Assembly (NCBI GenBank): GCA_905221605.1
Contig: CAJNDS010002413.1
Coordinates: 861,423 to 925,422, forward strand
Length of the DNA stretch: 64,000 bases
Origin: Symbiodinium natans
Taxonomy: Eukaryota > Sar > Dinophyceae > Suessiales > Symbiodiniaceae
Reading direction: 5' to 3'
The notes under the pieces were generated by a model. The model did no database searches, had not been told where the DNA came from, and saw only the letters and a program-made list of their open reading frames with translations. Of the stretch, positions 23,255-34,149 are shown piece by piece (the first letter of the stretch is position 1; every line of letters starts with the position of its first letter). A program made the translations under genes and the position numbers.

Positions 23255-23460
23255 ATGGATGCGGCACGGTACCTGGATTCATCAGAAGTGGACGCAGATT
23301 GGTCCCTGAGCGACCTTCGTCGCGAGGGGAGGAACTACACAGAGCTCAAGTTTAGGGCGGCGTCTGCGCCCACAGCCCTGGCCAGAACGGTGCGCGAAGA
23401 CTTGGAAGTAAAACACTTCCGTGACCACTCAAATACGGAATCGTGGCTCATCCTGTTGGG
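23255..23460 (+). CDS. Exon-like island, about 68 codons
   Basis: Open frame MDAARYLDSSEVDADWSLSD... continuing through TREDLEVKHF-type charged sequence to ESWLIL, after which TTTAGGG-like DNA begins. Amino-acid composition is balanced and protein-like. No family is recognised; it may be an exon of a gene spread over this region. Confidence 0.35.
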
Positions 23461-23911
23461 TTTTTGCTTTTGGGTTCTTGTGGGTTTAGGGTTTAGGATA
23501 GGGTTTAGGGTCAGGGTTTGGTGGGTTCTAGCCTTCAGACCTGGTTCGACGATAAGGGCCCTGAAGCCCGACGACCCTAACATTTCCCAGGATACTGAGG
23601 GAACTTTAGGGTTTAGGGTATAGGGTAGCCTAGCTTACGTTCCTGAGAACAACTGAACAATTTAGGATCATGATGAGGGTAAGCCCTAAACCCTAAACCC
23701 CAAAACTCATTGGAAGGGTTTAGGGTTTAGGGTTTAGGGTGCCCCGCGTGTATAAAGAATTCCCAAAACCCCAAAGGGATTTTAGCATTAGAGGGAGTTC
23801 TTATCCAAACAGCCCGGCCTTGTAGCTTGCTGGCTCAGTCATACAGCAGGTTTTAAGCTGTAGGGCTGCTAGGTTCAGGGTTTAGGGTGATTCACTGACT
23901 TTCTCGCTGCT

Positions 23912-24130
23912 TTGCCATCGCCCGACAGCGGTACTTCGCGACTTGCTGATGTGGTCGACACGTGTACTTTACAAACGATGACTCTGCTTGAGGCCCCTTC
24001 TGGGGCACCTCGAAATTTCAGGCCTCGCATCATCGACCATTTCACACGCTGGAATAGGCGGTTCATTGACTTCGGCAAGCGTAGTGTGCAAGCGATGACT
24101 TGCTTGATCATCGTACTGGTCAACTATGGA
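23912..24130 (+). CDS. Exon-like island, about 70 codons
   Basis: Open frame MPSPDSGTSRLADVVDTCT... ending near QAMTCLIIVLVNYGF, flanked on the left by TTTAGGG-like repeats. Protein-like composition (IDHFTRWNRRFIDFG). Function unknown. Confidence 0.3.
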
Positions 24131-24628
24131 TTTCAGGCTTCGCAGTATAACAACCCCCAAAAGGATCATATCTTAGACAACTCCCCACGTTGTCGATGTC
24201 GTAGCCCTTGCCCTATAGTGAAACCCTACACAACTCTACAGGCCCTACAGAATACGCCCCATAAGCCCTGTTTGAACACTAAAAGCCCCAAACTGCCCCA
24301 AACTGTCAGCCCTTGGCTGGTAAAGCAGAGACGTCAGGAGCTCACCGCTACAGCCCCACCGCCACCGCCGCCGCCACGGCCGCCCAGAGTCAAGCAGTTG
24401 CCATTGGTGTTCGTGCTTAGGGCTCAGGGTTTAGGATTGAGGGACCTTAGGATAACGAGAGGGGTTTAGCCCAGGGTTTTCGCAGCGGTTTTGAAGCCCT
24501 TGTGCCCTCAGATGACGCGCATTGTCCTGTGATCTCTATGGCCCTAAACCTTAAACCCTAAACCCTAAATACCCCATGGGAATCTAGCTGTTCTCTGGCA
24601 CCCCCGGGCCCTCCGCCCTACACCCTAA

Positions 24629-24742
24629 TATGGTTATAAGTGCAGTTACAATTGGTTTAGGGTTTAGGGTTTAGGGTTTAGGGTTTAGGGTTTAGGGTTT
24701 AGGGTTTAGGGTTATTATAAGTACCATGAACCTCCAAGCAGT
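24629..24742 (+). mobile_element. MITE-like element, copy 3 (family A), interrupted by a TTTAGGG array
   Basis: GGTTATAAGTGCAGTTACAATTGG, then about eight TTTAGGG units (24655-24712), then TTATTATAAGTACCATGAACCTCCAAGCAG. In copy 4 (27161-27294) the equivalent site has no array, so the heptamers appear inserted or expanded inside the element. Confidence 0.6.
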
Positions 24743-24792
24743 TTCTAGAGCATCCCAGGGGTTCAGGTGACAATTACAGCTGCCACCCTTGT

Positions 24793-24844
24793 GGTTTAGG
24801 GTTTAGGGTTTAGGGTTTAGGGTTTAGGGTTTAGGGTTTAGGGT
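24793..24844 (+). repeat. TTTAGGG array
   Basis: About seven perfect units following TTGTGG, ending GGGTCAACTACC. Confidence 0.9.
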
Positions 24845-25335
24845 CAACTACCTACGATCTTGGGTGTTGCACGCAGCTTGGAGGGAGCTCGATAAACCCC
24901 CTAAACCCTACACCCTAAACCCTAAACCCTAAGCCTTTAAACCATAAGCCCCTTAGCTCGCTGCTTTGGCCCCCCGCTTCCCGACCTCCTTGTTGACCCG
25001 ATGCGTTTGGGGTTCAGGGTTTAGGGTTTCAGGGCTCATGCATCTGCGGCTTGGGGCAGTGTTTGGCGTTTACGGTTTTAACCCCCAAAATCATATGCCC
25101 CAAAACTCTAAAACGACCCCAGAGTACGTAGTCTGCTTTATGCTTCTGGGGACTGAACCTGAGCAGGGATCTTCACGGAGGTCTTAGATGGAGCTCAACT
25201 CACGGGTTCGGGGCCTAGGGTTTAGGGTTTGGGGCTTAGGGTTTAGGGTTTAAGGTCCTTTCAGGGCTGTGGGGTTTTTTAGAGTTTAGGGTTTGGGGAA
25301 TTGGGGTTGGGGGGGGGGGGGTTTGGGTGCAACAA

Positions 25336-25400
25336 AGAGTGTCGGCGCTCATTATTCTTACATGGCGGATGGATCTTTGATGGTGCCCTCTTGGCTACTA
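25336..25400 (+). CDS. Exon-like island, about 22 codons
   Basis: GAG TGT CGG CGC ... reads ECRRSLFLHGGWIFDGALLA and is bracketed by a G-run on the left and TTTAGGG-like DNA on the right. Too short for assignment. Confidence 0.2.
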
Positions 25401-25679
25401 GGAAGGGTTTTTTTAGGGTTTATAAGGGTTGTTATTAGGGTGTATTAGGGTTAATAAACCCAGAGGGAGAATCGTCAATCCCCACCTCCACTCACCCTCA
25501 GTGTCACGTTGTGTGCGGTGAGAGAGCCTTCGCCCCTTAATCCCATAAACCCCAAATTGGCTTAGGGCTTAGGGTTGAGGGCTTACGGCACACCAAGCCC
25601 TCAACCTCACACACTAAACCCCAAACCCTACACTCCTTAAGCCCCTTAAACCCAGACAAACCTTTGGCCATACTGCTTT

Positions 25680-25790
25680 GCATGGCCCAAGCCGTCAGGA
25701 AGGCTGCCGCATACTTCCTTGGCACGCTGCGATTTGGGGGCAGCACCTCACACTGGTCTCCTGCCTTTCGTAATCCAAAACTGCCTGCAA
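25680..25790 (+). CDS. Exon-like island, about 37 codons
   Basis: Reads MAQAVRKAAAYFLGTLRFGG and on to SPAFRNPKLPA, then runs into a TTTAGGG array (25791-25850). Protein-like composition; no family recognised. Confidence 0.3.
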
Positions 25791-25850
25791 GGGTTTAGGG
25801 TTTAGGGTTTAGGGTTTAGGGTTTAGGGTTTAGGGTTTAGGGTCTAGGGT
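25791..25850 (+). repeat. TTTAGGG array
   Basis: About eight units, the last TCTAGGG, joining two exon-like islands. Confidence 0.9.
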
Positions 25851-25872
25851 TGCCAGCACCAACCATCACCAG

Positions 25873-25968
25873 CACCAAGCTCGGCAAGGAGCTCGAAGAA
25901 TGGACTCATGGGGCCCCCGCCTGGCCTGGAGCACATGTGCCCCCTGGGCACCTGAGCCGCGAGCCACG
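25873..25968 (+). CDS. Exon-like island bounded by AG and GT
   Basis: CATCACCAG precedes and CACG/GTTTAGGG follows, so the telomere-like array itself would supply the GT donor. In the phase-1 frame it reads TKLGKELEEWTHGAPAWPG and on to LSREP. Function unknown. Confidence 0.3.
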
Positions 25969-26022
25969 GTTTAGGGTTTAGGGTTTAGGGTTTAGGGTTT
26001 AGGGTTTAGGGTTTAGGGTTTA
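25968..26022 (+). repeat. TTTAGGG array
   Basis: About eight perfect units immediately following an exon-like island. Confidence 0.9.
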
Positions 26023-26095
26023 CAGAGAGAGACAGAGAGGGACGGCGAAGATGGCGGTGGAGCAGGGCCAGTCAGTGGCGAGCGCGTTAGGGCCC

Positions 26096-26180
26096 TAAAC
26101 CCGAAACCCGAAACCCGAAACCCGAAACCCGAAACCCTAAACCCTAAACCCGAAACCCTAAACCCTAAACCCTAAACCCT
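26096..26180 (-). repeat. CCCGAAA / CCCTAAA mixed array
   Basis: Five CCCGAAA units followed by CCCTAAA units; variant units cluster instead of being mixed at random. Confidence 0.8.
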
Positions 26181-27100
26181 TATAGGCTCCATGACTCCCC
26201 AGCCCCTCACCCCACGAACCATAGCCAAACATTTGCGACCCTTGTCCCCCCCAAAGAAGACTTAAGAACGGGGTCGGGCTAATCACTAGTAGCATTCCCT
26301 TGTGGTCCCTATATAATTATACTCTAGTGACCACCCTAAACCCTAGAAAGCCTAAACCCTAAACCCTAAACCCTATTCTAGTTATTAAGGCAGCATGGTA
26401 GCGCCCGTTCCTTCATGACCCGATGGCCGATACTCGTAGCCCAGTTCGCCCTCGCGAAGGAATAACAGGGTTTAGGGTTCAGGGTTTAGGGTTTCGAGCT
26501 TACGGTTTAGGGTTTAGGGTTTAGGTTTTGCGTCAACCCCATACCTGAAACCCTGAGAATTCTCGACCCTCAGCCTCAGCCCCCTACACCCTAAACCCTA
26601 AACCCTAAACCCGACATCCTCAGCCCTCAACATCTCCCTCAAGGAAGGGTGACGACCGCAGCCCTCGCAAGGCTCGCTCGGGGGCAACCCGGAACCTTAA
26701 GCCCGCGAAAAGTAACTCTCAAAAAGCCCGAGCAAACCCAGAACTTTAAATCCCTAAGCCTCCAAGGTCCAAAACCCCCCCAACCCTGAACCTAAACCCT
26801 ACACCCTAAACCCGAAACCCGAACCCCTAAACTGGTTCAAAGGCATGTAGTTTCACATTGGGGCTTGGCTTGGGCTTCGGGGCCCGCAGCCCTAAACCCT
26901 ACATCCTAAGGGGGCTTAAGGTTTAGGGTTTTGGGTGTAGGTTTTGGGGCCTAGGTTTAGGAGTTCTGGGCTTATAAGGGTTTAGGGTTTAGGGTTTAGG
27001 GTTTAGGGTTTAGGAATCAGGGTTGGTAAAGCAAGCCCCTCAACCTTCGAGAGCCCCTGAACAACCCTGGAGTTCTCTCAGGTTAGACTCAGGGGCGTAG

Positions 27101-27157
27101 GGTTTAGGGTTTAGGGTTTAGGGTTTAGGGTTTAGGGTTTAGGGTTTAGGGTTTAGG
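27101..27157 (+). repeat. TTTAGGG array
   Basis: About eight units abutting MITE-like copy 4 (starts 27161). Confidence 0.9.
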
Positions 27158-27160
27158 GGT

Positions 27161-27294
27161 AGTACTTGCAGGTTCATGGTGCTTCTAACCCAATTGTAAC
27201 TGTACTTATAACCCACTTCTAAGCTTTTTAGGTGCCCTAATGTGGTTGTAGGTGGGTAATAAGTGCAGTTATTATTGGGTTATTAAGTACCATG
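27161..27294 (+). mobile_element. MITE-like palindromic element, copy 4 (family A)
   Basis: AGTACTTGCAGGTTCATGG... AACCCAATTGTAACTGTACT ... GTGCAGTTATTATTGGGTTA ... TTAAGTACCATG. The inner arms are inverted repeats. No telomere-like array is inside this copy. The right outer end is truncated. Confidence 0.65.
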
Positions 27295-27793
27295 TAGGGA
27301 AACACTTTCCTGTTGACGACACAATCACGAACCTGTTTGGGTATTACCAACAAAGCGAAGAGCTGAACACCTCACCCCTTAAGGCCCCATGAAGCCCTGG
27401 ACCTTAAGCCCCCCTAAGCCCCAAAACTCCTCAACCCCAGGCCCTAAAACTCCTAAACCCTTATAAGCCCAGAACTCCTAAACCCCAGGCCCCTAAAACC
27501 CCTATTTCCCTATAAACCCTAAAAACCCTAAACCCTAAAACCCTGTAAGCTTTGAGCCCTCAGCATCCAGGTCGTCGCTGTGTCGCCCAATTCAACGGCA
27601 CGCCAGGGCCTCCCAGCTTCGGGTCATAAACCCATAGGGTTTAGGGTTTAGGGTTTAGGGTTTAAGGTTTAGGGTTTAGGGTTTAGGGTTTAGGGTTTAA
27701 TGTTTAGGGTTTAGGGTTTCGGTTTAGGGTTTAGGGTTTAGCCATTTAGGGTGCAGAGTGTGGGGTTTAGGGTCCAGGGTTTAAAGTTTAGTC

Positions 27794-27930
27794 GTTGTGC
27801 AGTCTGAGACAACTTCAGTCTGGTTGGGCGGGTAGCACGGGTTCTCACAAGAGGCTGCTAGAACCCTTAAGCACTGTTCAACCAATTGCCTTGTCGAATC
27901 ACCCGAGACGACGACGGAAAGCAGTGAAGA
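27794..27930 (+). CDS. Exon-like island, about 45 codons
   Basis: Reads CSLRQLQSGWAGSTGSHKRL and on to SNHPRRRRKAVK before CCCTAAA repeats. Basic C-terminal end. Function unknown. Confidence 0.25.
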
Positions 27931-28250
27931 CCCTAAACCCTAAACCCCAAAACCTTAAAACCCTAGACCCTAAACCCGAAACTCCTAAACTCCTAAACCC
28001 TAAACCCTAATCCCTAAACCACCCTACACCCACCCCCAAAATGCTAAGATTCTTCACGTAAATACAAGGCGGCAGGCCCAAGATGCACCGAGCCTGTACT
28101 CGTACTTAGCGAAGCGTCGGCGAGGTTTAGGGAGGCTTTCAATCTGTACACCCTCAACCCCTTAACCCATAAACCCTAAACCCCTCAACCCCTAAACCCC
28201 AAACCCTAGCCCTAAACCCTAAACCCGAAACCCACATAACCCTTTTCTTT

Positions 28251-28580
28251 GTGAAGCCAATCTCCTATTGCTCAAGAATCCTCCCCAACAAAGCACAGAA
28301 CACGAATCCATCCGACAGCAACTGGGCTGCGGAGCTCTTGGTTTCATGGGGCGGTGAGACGGGATTCAAGACTCTTGTGCAAGCTGCTGTAGTCGCAGAT
28401 GCAATGGTGGTATCACAACCTGCCATCCGCCTCGAGGACCTGGTTTTCGCGGATTTTTCTCTTGCCGGGCCCGTCGCCACAGAGCTTTTGCAGAACCTGC
28501 GTCACCTGCTCTACGATGGGGGCAGATTTTCTGGAGGAGGCGGAAGGCACACTGGTGCTTGCATGTCCACAGTCCCTACA
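28251..28580 (+). CDS. Largest exon-like island, about 105 codons
   Basis: Open frame VKPISYCSRILPNKAQN... through NWAAELLVSWGGETGFKTL, AVVADAMVVSQPAIRLEDLV to LLQNLRHLLYDGG, ending at CCCTAAA repeats. Long, balanced composition in a repeat-dense setting makes it the best coding candidate of the region. The Gly-rich end is probably past a splice site. No family is recognised. Confidence 0.4.
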
Positions 28581-28699
28581 CCCTAAACCCTAAACCCTAA
28601 ACCCTAAACCCTAAACCCTAAACCCTAAACCCTAAACCCTAAACCCTAAACCCTAAACCCTAAACCCTAAACCCTAAACCCTAAACCCTAAACCCTAAG
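28575..28699 (-). repeat. CCCTAAA array (about 17 units)
   Basis: Nearly perfect units directly after the 28251 island. Confidence 0.95.
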
Positions 28700-29032
28700 C
28701 GGCATGGCAGCAGTAGCCATGGCATGGTCCACTCCCACGGGCCCCCTCATCAAAAGGGAAAGGAGAATCTAGCCATATTAAACTCGACCTTAAACCCTAA
28801 AACAACCTACAGCCCGAAAGCCCTGAATGTCCTAAAACCTAAACCCTGAACCCCAGCCCCCAAACGAAAAGCCGAACTGCAACCCTACACCCTTTGAATC
28901 CTAAACCATTTCACCCCTAAACCCCAAACCCTAACCCGAAACCCCAAACCCCAAACCCCTAAACCCCAAACACCTAAACCCTAAACCCTATAAACCCTAT
29001 AAACCCCAAAGCCCTAAAAATCCCTAAGCCCT

Positions 29033-29252
29033 TACCCCCAAACCCCAAACCCCAAACCCCAAACCCCAAACCCCAAACCCCAAACCCCAAACCCCAAACC
29101 CCAAACCCCAAACCCCAAACCCCAAACCCCAAACCCCAAACCCCAAACCCCAAACCCCAAACCCCAAACCCCAAACCCCAAACCCCAAACCCCAAACCCC
29201 AAACCCCAAACCCCAAACCCCAAACCCCAAACCCCAAACCCCAAACCCCAAA
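29033..29252 (-). repeat. CCCCAAA array (about 31 units)
   Basis: Homogeneous CCCCAAA (TTTGGGG on the other strand) heptamers, a variant of the telomere-type unit. Glycine/phenylalanine/tryptophan 'proteins' across it are repeat artefacts. Confidence 0.95.
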
Positions 29253-29345
29253 CCCTAGACCCTAGACCCTAGACCCTAGACCCTAGACCCTAGACCCTAG
29301 ACCCTAGACCCTAAACCCTGAACCCTGAACCCTGAACCCTGGACC
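29253..29345 (-). repeat. CCCTAGA then CCCTGAA arrays
   Basis: About eight CCCTAGA units (to about 29311) followed by a few CCCTGAA units, adjoining the CCCCAAA array. Each variant forms its own block. Confidence 0.9.
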
Positions 29346-29389
29346 CTAAACCCTAAGCCCTAAACCCTAAACCCTACGCGACAGCCCAG

Positions 29390-29454
29390 GGCGGCATGAA
29401 CTCTGGGAGCGGAAGCAGAAGAACCTGCTGGCGGAGTGCGAGGCGGATTGGAGG
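29390..29454 (+). CDS. Exon-like island, about 21 codons
   Basis: CAGCCCAG precedes; reads RHELWERKQKNLLAECEADW, helical and charged, and is followed by GGGGTTTAGGG. Too short for assignment. Confidence 0.25.
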
Positions 29455-29747
29455 GGTTTAGGGTTTAGAATTTATGGTTTGGGGTTTAGGGTTTAGGGTT
29501 TAGGGCGTGACAAAGGGGCTGGTAGGGGTCTTACCTGCATCATAATATTATGCAAGGGTGTACTGGGTTTGAGGTTTAAGTTTCGGTGTTCAGTTTTTTT
29601 GAGGAGGAGGGGTGCCAGTACCGGGCTGATGTCAGCCGAAAACCTTGAACCCTAAACCCTACGCACGCTAATCCCTAAACCCTAAACCCTAAACCCGGGC
29701 TTTCCCAAGCTTTGGAATTTATTGTTGGCGGTCCATGGGTTTGAGCT

Positions 29748-29832
29748 GGGATGTTCCCCCTTATACTAACAGTCTTATCGTGCCCCGATCATCATCCCTA
29801 ATAAGAACTGTTCGTATAAGGTGGAACATGCC
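29748..29832. mobile_element. MITE-like element, copy 1 (family B)
   Basis: Starts GGGATGTTCCCCCTTATACT and ends with its imperfect complement (GAACTGTTCGTATAAGGTGGAACATGCC). Diverged second arm. A better copy lies at 39202-39296. Confidence 0.6.
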
Positions 29833-30000
29833 AACCCTAAACCCTTATAAGGGGGACACATCCCCCAGGGTTGGGGCTTCTTGTAGTCCCAGGCATGTCA
29901 GATTTTGAAGGTTACGGTTTTCGAGGCTTGGAGGCAGGTTTGAGCTTGGGGCTCGATGCCATGGCAGTGGGTTCCACAGGCTTGTGCTAAGTTGCAGTAG

Positions 30001-30076
30001 GGGTTTAGGGTTTAGGGTTTAGGGTTTAGGGTTTAGGGTTTAGGGTTTAGGGTTTAGGGTTTAGGGTTTAGGGTTA
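30001..30076 (+). repeat. TTTAGGG array (about 10 units)
   Basis: Perfect units, then degenerate GGTTTAGG-like DNA to 30120. Confidence 0.9.
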
Positions 30077-30311
30077 GGGTGGGTTTGGGTGGTTTAGGAT
30101 GGTTTAGGGGGGGTTTCGGGTGTAGAGGTCTGGGTTGGGGATCCTCTGTACAAGGAATTGGTCTCACAGGTGACCACCCCTTTCCCCCAAACCCTCACCC
30201 CCTAAAAAAACCCAACCCCTTTAGGCTTTAGCAGGTGAGGGGTGGGTTTAGGGTTCAGAGGTGATGGTAACCCTAAGCCCTAAGCCCTAAACCCTAAACT
30301 CTGTTCCTTTC

Positions 30312-30440
30312 TTGAGGAACTTTGATATGAGGCTCCATATTCTGCTCGGATTTCAGAGCGGTACAGAAAGGGACCAAGAAAACACTCAAGCCTCAAGCTA
30401 TTTGTTGAGGGAGGCGGCCTTGTGGATTCGGGCTCAGGGC
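30312..30440 (+). CDS. Exon-like island, about 42 codons
   Basis: Reads RNFDMRLHILLGFQSGTERD and on to SYLLREAALWIRAQG, then TTTAGG-like DNA. Protein-like. Function unknown. Confidence 0.3.
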
Positions 30441-30655
30441 TTTGGGTTTAGGATTTGTTGGGGGGCCCTTGGTGTTAGGATTTCGGGCCCCTGTAACCCA
30501 AACCCTTTCCTTTTTTTGGGGTTTAGGTTTGCTGCTCGATTTTTTCTAGGGCTCTGGGACTCTGGGCGTTAGGTTTTAGCATTCAGGGCTTAGGGTTTCG
30601 CAAGCCCTATAATTTTTTAATCCCTAAACCCTCAACACTGCACATTTGGGTGTAG

Positions 30656-30755
30656 GAACTCGGAGCACATGTCTCGGCGCACGCGCCGAGGCCGTTGCCC
30701 GCAGCTTCACGCAGAAACGCTTGACGGAGATCTTGGCGCGCCCCAGGGGGAGGGT
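30656..30755 (+). CDS. Exon-like island, about 30 codons
   Basis: Follows TTTGGGTGTAG. One frame reads RSTCLGARAEAVARSFTQKR then LTEILARPRG. GC-rich against AT-rich repeats. Function unknown. Confidence 0.25.
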
Positions 30756-30899
30756 ACTACCCTACTAGTTTAGGGTCTAGGGTTTAGGGTGAAGAGGGGG
30801 AGGGGCTGGGGGGAACGAGAGGTTGAGGGTTAAGAGGATTTGAGGGTTTGGTTTCAGAGTGTTTGGAGCGTTTAAAGGGTTTGGAGGGTTTAGGTCGGT

Positions 30900-31080
30900 T
30901 AAAGCGTTAAGGGTACACCATACAGTCCGGCAACTCAGAAAGACTCAAAGACAAGCCTCAATAAGAAACTTGAAACCTTTGGGGTCCCTATGTACTTCTA
31001 CTCCAATAACCCCGAAACCCTTTTCTAGTCGTTGGTTCTGCCGGGTTTATGAGCTGCTTGAGAGGAACCCCAGAGCCTGA
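30900..31080 (+). CDS. Exon-like island ending in a stop, about 58 codons
   Basis: Reads KALRVHHTVRQLRKTQRQAS and on to FCRVYELLERNPRA, stop at 31078. Basic and protein-like. Could be a terminal exon. Function unknown. Confidence 0.3.
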
Positions 31081-31481
31081 ACCCAGAACCCGAACTCCTA
31101 AACCCTAAGCCCTTAGCGCTACACCCGTGACCCAAACCTTATTTCCCAAGCCCTAAACCCTAAGCCCTAAACCCTAAACCCTAAACCCTAAGCCCAGTTG
31201 CAATGGGCTTGTAGTAATATAGGATCGATGCCTGGGTTGGCCCCGAGGTAGGTTTAGGGACGTTAAGGGTGGAGGCTTTCTTGAGAGGATGACGACACGG
31301 AAAACTGTGGCTCAAACCTAAAACCACCAAACAACAAAGCCACAACCATCCCCGCAGCCAAAAGTTCTAAATCCTTAGCCCTGAGACGCTTGGAAAGGTT
31401 AGGGCTTCGGACTTAGGTGTCTAGGGCTTGAGGCCTATTGGGTTAGGGTGTAGGGAGCCTCCTGTCCTCCAAGCCCTACTT

Positions 31482-31711
31482 AAAACCCTAAACCCTAAAC
31501 CCTAAACCCTAAACCCTAAACCCTAAACCCTAAACCCTAAACCCTACACCCTAAACCCTAAACCCTAAACCCTAAACCCTAAACCCTAAACCCTAAACCC
31601 TAAACCCTAAACCCTAAACCCTAAACCCTAAACCCTAAACCCTAAACCCTAAACCCTAAACCCTAAACCCTAAACCCTAAACCCTAAACCCTAAACCCTA
31701 AACCCTAAACC
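31482..31711 (-). repeat. CCCTAAA array (about 32 units)
   Basis: The longest CCCTAAA block in the window, with one CCCTACA unit near 31547. Confidence 0.95.
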
Positions 31712-31733
31712 AACCCTTGGCTTCTGCCTTCAG

Positions 31734-31786
31734 GCCGAGCGGGACGAGGTGCGCACAACCTACACAGGACTGCCCCGACCTGAGTA
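31734..31786 (+). CDS. Exon-like island between opposite-orientation arrays
   Basis: Polypyrimidine-AG (CTTCTGCCTTCAG) precedes; reads AERDEVRTTYTGLPRPE. A CCCTAAA array lies on the left and a TTTAGGG array on the right, so the island sits at a head-to-head junction of telomere-type repeats. Confidence 0.3.
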
Positions 31787-31788
31787 CT

Positions 31789-31865
31789 CTTTAGGGTTTA
31801 GGGTTTAGGGTTTAGGGTTTAGGGTTTAGGGTTTAGGGTTTAGGGTTTAGGGTTTAGGGTTTAGG
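31789..31865 (+). repeat. TTTAGGG array (about 11 units)
   Basis: Perfect units immediately right of the 31734 island. Confidence 0.95.
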
Positions 31866-31872
31866 GGTCGGA

Positions 31873-32093
31873 GGAGTGCAGTGTTCCCTTAGGGTCCGTT
31901 CGTAAGTCTACCATAACAATATTGTTAAGGGTTTGAAGTTTAGGGTTTAGGGTTTAGGGTTTAGGGAAGAGTGCAGTATTCCCGTATGGTCCCTTCATAA
32001 GTCTACTGTGAGAATACTTAGAAGTCTACTATAACAATTTAGTATTCCCTTAAGGGCCCCTTTATAAGTATACCAGAACAATATTCTTAAGGC
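31873..32093. repeat. Three diverged copies of a short repeat
   Basis: GTGCAGTGTTCCCTTAGGGTCC / TAAGTCTACCATAACAATATT and relatives occur near 31875, 31968 and 32018-32093. AT-rich and palindrome-bearing; possibly fragments of another small mobile element. Confidence 0.5.
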
Positions 32094-32126
32094 CCCGATG
32101 TTGGGGGGATCAGGGTTTCGAGCTTA

Positions 32127-32205
32127 TGAGGTTTAGGGTTTAGGGTTTAGGGTTTAGGGTTTAGGGTTTAGGGTTTAGGGTTTAGGGTTTAGGGTTTAGG
32201 GTTTG
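32127..32205 (+). repeat. TTTAGGG array (about 11 units)
   Basis: Perfect units followed by TTTGGGAATTTTCGG. Confidence 0.95.
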
Positions 32206-32521
32206 GGAATTTTCGGTTTGGGGCCTATAGTTTCTTTTTAGTAGCACGCAACCCCTGAACCCCAAACCCTAAACCCTACCTGGGACTCTATCTACCTTCA
32301 GTTGAGTAGTCGTAACTACCCCTGAATGAGTAGGTATAAGCCAGTAAGCTGTAGGCAATTAAAGAGAGTTCCAGGTACACCCCACCTTCACCACCCTAAA
32401 CCCTAAACCCGAAACCCTAAACCCTAACCCTAAACCCTAAACCCCAAACCCCAAACCCCAAACCCTAAACCCCAAACCCTAAACCCTAAACCCGAAACCC
32501 TAAACCCCCACCCAAAGACAG

Positions 32522-32597
32522 GGGCATCCCTCACTCGCCGAGGCCGGAGAATGCAGAGGCAAAGCTCCTGACCCTGCGAGAGCAGACGCGATCTGAG
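32522..32597 (+). CDS. Exon-like island bounded by ACAG and GTGGCT
   Basis: Reads GIPHSPRPENAEAKLLTLRE then QTRSE; flanked by CCCTAAA repeats on both sides with acceptor- and donor-like edges. Function unknown. Confidence 0.3.
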
Positions 32598-33183
32598 GTG
32601 GCTTTAAACCCTAAACCCTAAACCCTAACCCTAAACCCTAAACCCTAAGCCCTAAATGTTGTGATTTCTAGGTACTGGTAGCATGGTTCTTATTACTTAG
32701 CACTATTGTGCTGACGATTCTTAAGGATGGTTGTTCTGATTCTGCCCATTTTGGTGACGTGTTGTGGCCGACGCTCTTCGTGTTTCGGTTTTGATTCTGA
32801 GTAGTATGGTCATGGCTATTGTGAATATAAGGTTTGTGTTCATTCTGAATCGTATTATGGTTACGGTCATTAGCCCCTCAGTTGTGGAAATTCGTATGAC
32901 GGCTATGGTCATGATAGTTTTTGATCGGGACTGTGACTTCTGATTATGTCGTTATCTGTACTTCGATGTCATCATTATCACCTGTTCTTTGGTTATCTTG
33001 CTTTTTGGGTTTGGGGGGGGGGGGGGGGGGGTTGGGTTGAAGGGGAGGAAAGTAAGCGGCGACGGGATCCCTAGGATAACTTTAAGGCTGGCTCGTGCCT
33101 TTTAGCCTTTTGGCCTTCAAGGCCCTGTTGCCTCTCGCGGCTCAGATGTGCTCATTTGGGAGAGTTTGGAATTTGCCTTAAGT

Positions 33184-33308
33184 CCCAAACCCTAAACCCT
33201 AAACCCTAAACCCTAAACCCTAAACCCTAAACCCTAAACCCTAAACCCTAAACCCTAAACCCTAAACCCTAAACCCTAAACCCTAAACCCTAAACCCTAA
33301 ACCCTAAA
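33184..33308 (-). repeat. CCCTAAA array (about 18 units)
   Basis: Perfect units. The 32660-33180 stretch before it is TG/AT-rich with a 20-base G-run at 33014-33031 and an exon-like GPVASRGSDVLIWESLEFAL near 33120-33180. Confidence 0.95.
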
Positions 33309-33366
33309 CTTACTGACGGCAGCCTGTCCTTCTTGAGTTGTTTTTCTCAAAATGGTTTTAACTAAG

Positions 33367-33431
33367 CGGTTTAGGGTTTAGGGTTTAGGGTTTAGGGTTT
33401 AGGGTTTAGGGTTTAGGGTTTAGGGTTTAGA
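33367..33431 (+). repeat. TTTAGGG array (about 9 units)
   Basis: Perfect units. Following 33432-33790 is AT-rich, with one exon-like stretch (LGELATVLEPYMGPVRPTDA) near 33700-33775. Confidence 0.95.
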
Positions 33432-33825
33432 TGGTAAGGTTCAGGGTTCTTGAATCCAGGATGCAGTTGACCTGCAAACAACAAGGTAGGAGATGCACTT
33501 GTGGGAGAGTAGGTTCTCCGTCCGGCTAGACGATGACCCTGGCTATGGTTATGATTTTTGTTAAGGCTTTATGATTGCGATTATTAAGACTTCAATGCTT
33601 GTTTAGGCTTCTTGATTCTTACTATGATTATGATGATTCTGTTTATTAAGATATGTCTAACGATGCTTTTATTCGATCTCCTTGCCCCCAAGCTAGACAC
33701 GCCTTGGAGAGTTAGCAACGGTTTTAGAGCCCTATATGGGCCCTGTACGACCCACAGATGCATCAGCTTTTCTGGGGTTCGGTTTAGGGTTTCGGGTTTC
33801 GGGTTTAGGGTTTAGGGTTTAGAAA

Positions 33826-33880
33826 CCCTAAACCCTAAACCCTAAACCCTAAACCCTAAACCCTAAACCCTAAACCCTAA
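33826..33880 (-). repeat. CCCTAAA array next to inverted TTTAGGG
   Basis: TTTAGGG units at 33799-33821 meet CCCTAAA units in inverted orientation, forming a potential hairpin. Confidence 0.9.
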
Positions 33881-34149
33881 AACCCAATCCTAAACCCTAA
33901 ACTCCAAAGACACCCTCAAAATTCCTCCTGAACCTCAAAGAGAACCTCGACCTTAAAGCCCCCGCAAAGTTGCGAAAGCCCTGAACACAACCCGGCTAAC
34001 CTCAGAGGCCCAAACCCTGAAACCAGAAACGGGCTTATGGCTTTGGGCTCTAAACCCTAAACCCTAAACTCCAAACCCCAAACCCTAAACCCTGAACCCT
34101 AAACCCTAGACCCTAAAAAGCCCCCCCCCCCCTCCCTTGGCCCTGGCAG

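Noticed and set aside
28974-29251. Glycine/phenylalanine/tryptophan repeat 'proteins' on the minus strand
   Set aside because: Pure translation of a CCCCAAA array in several frames.
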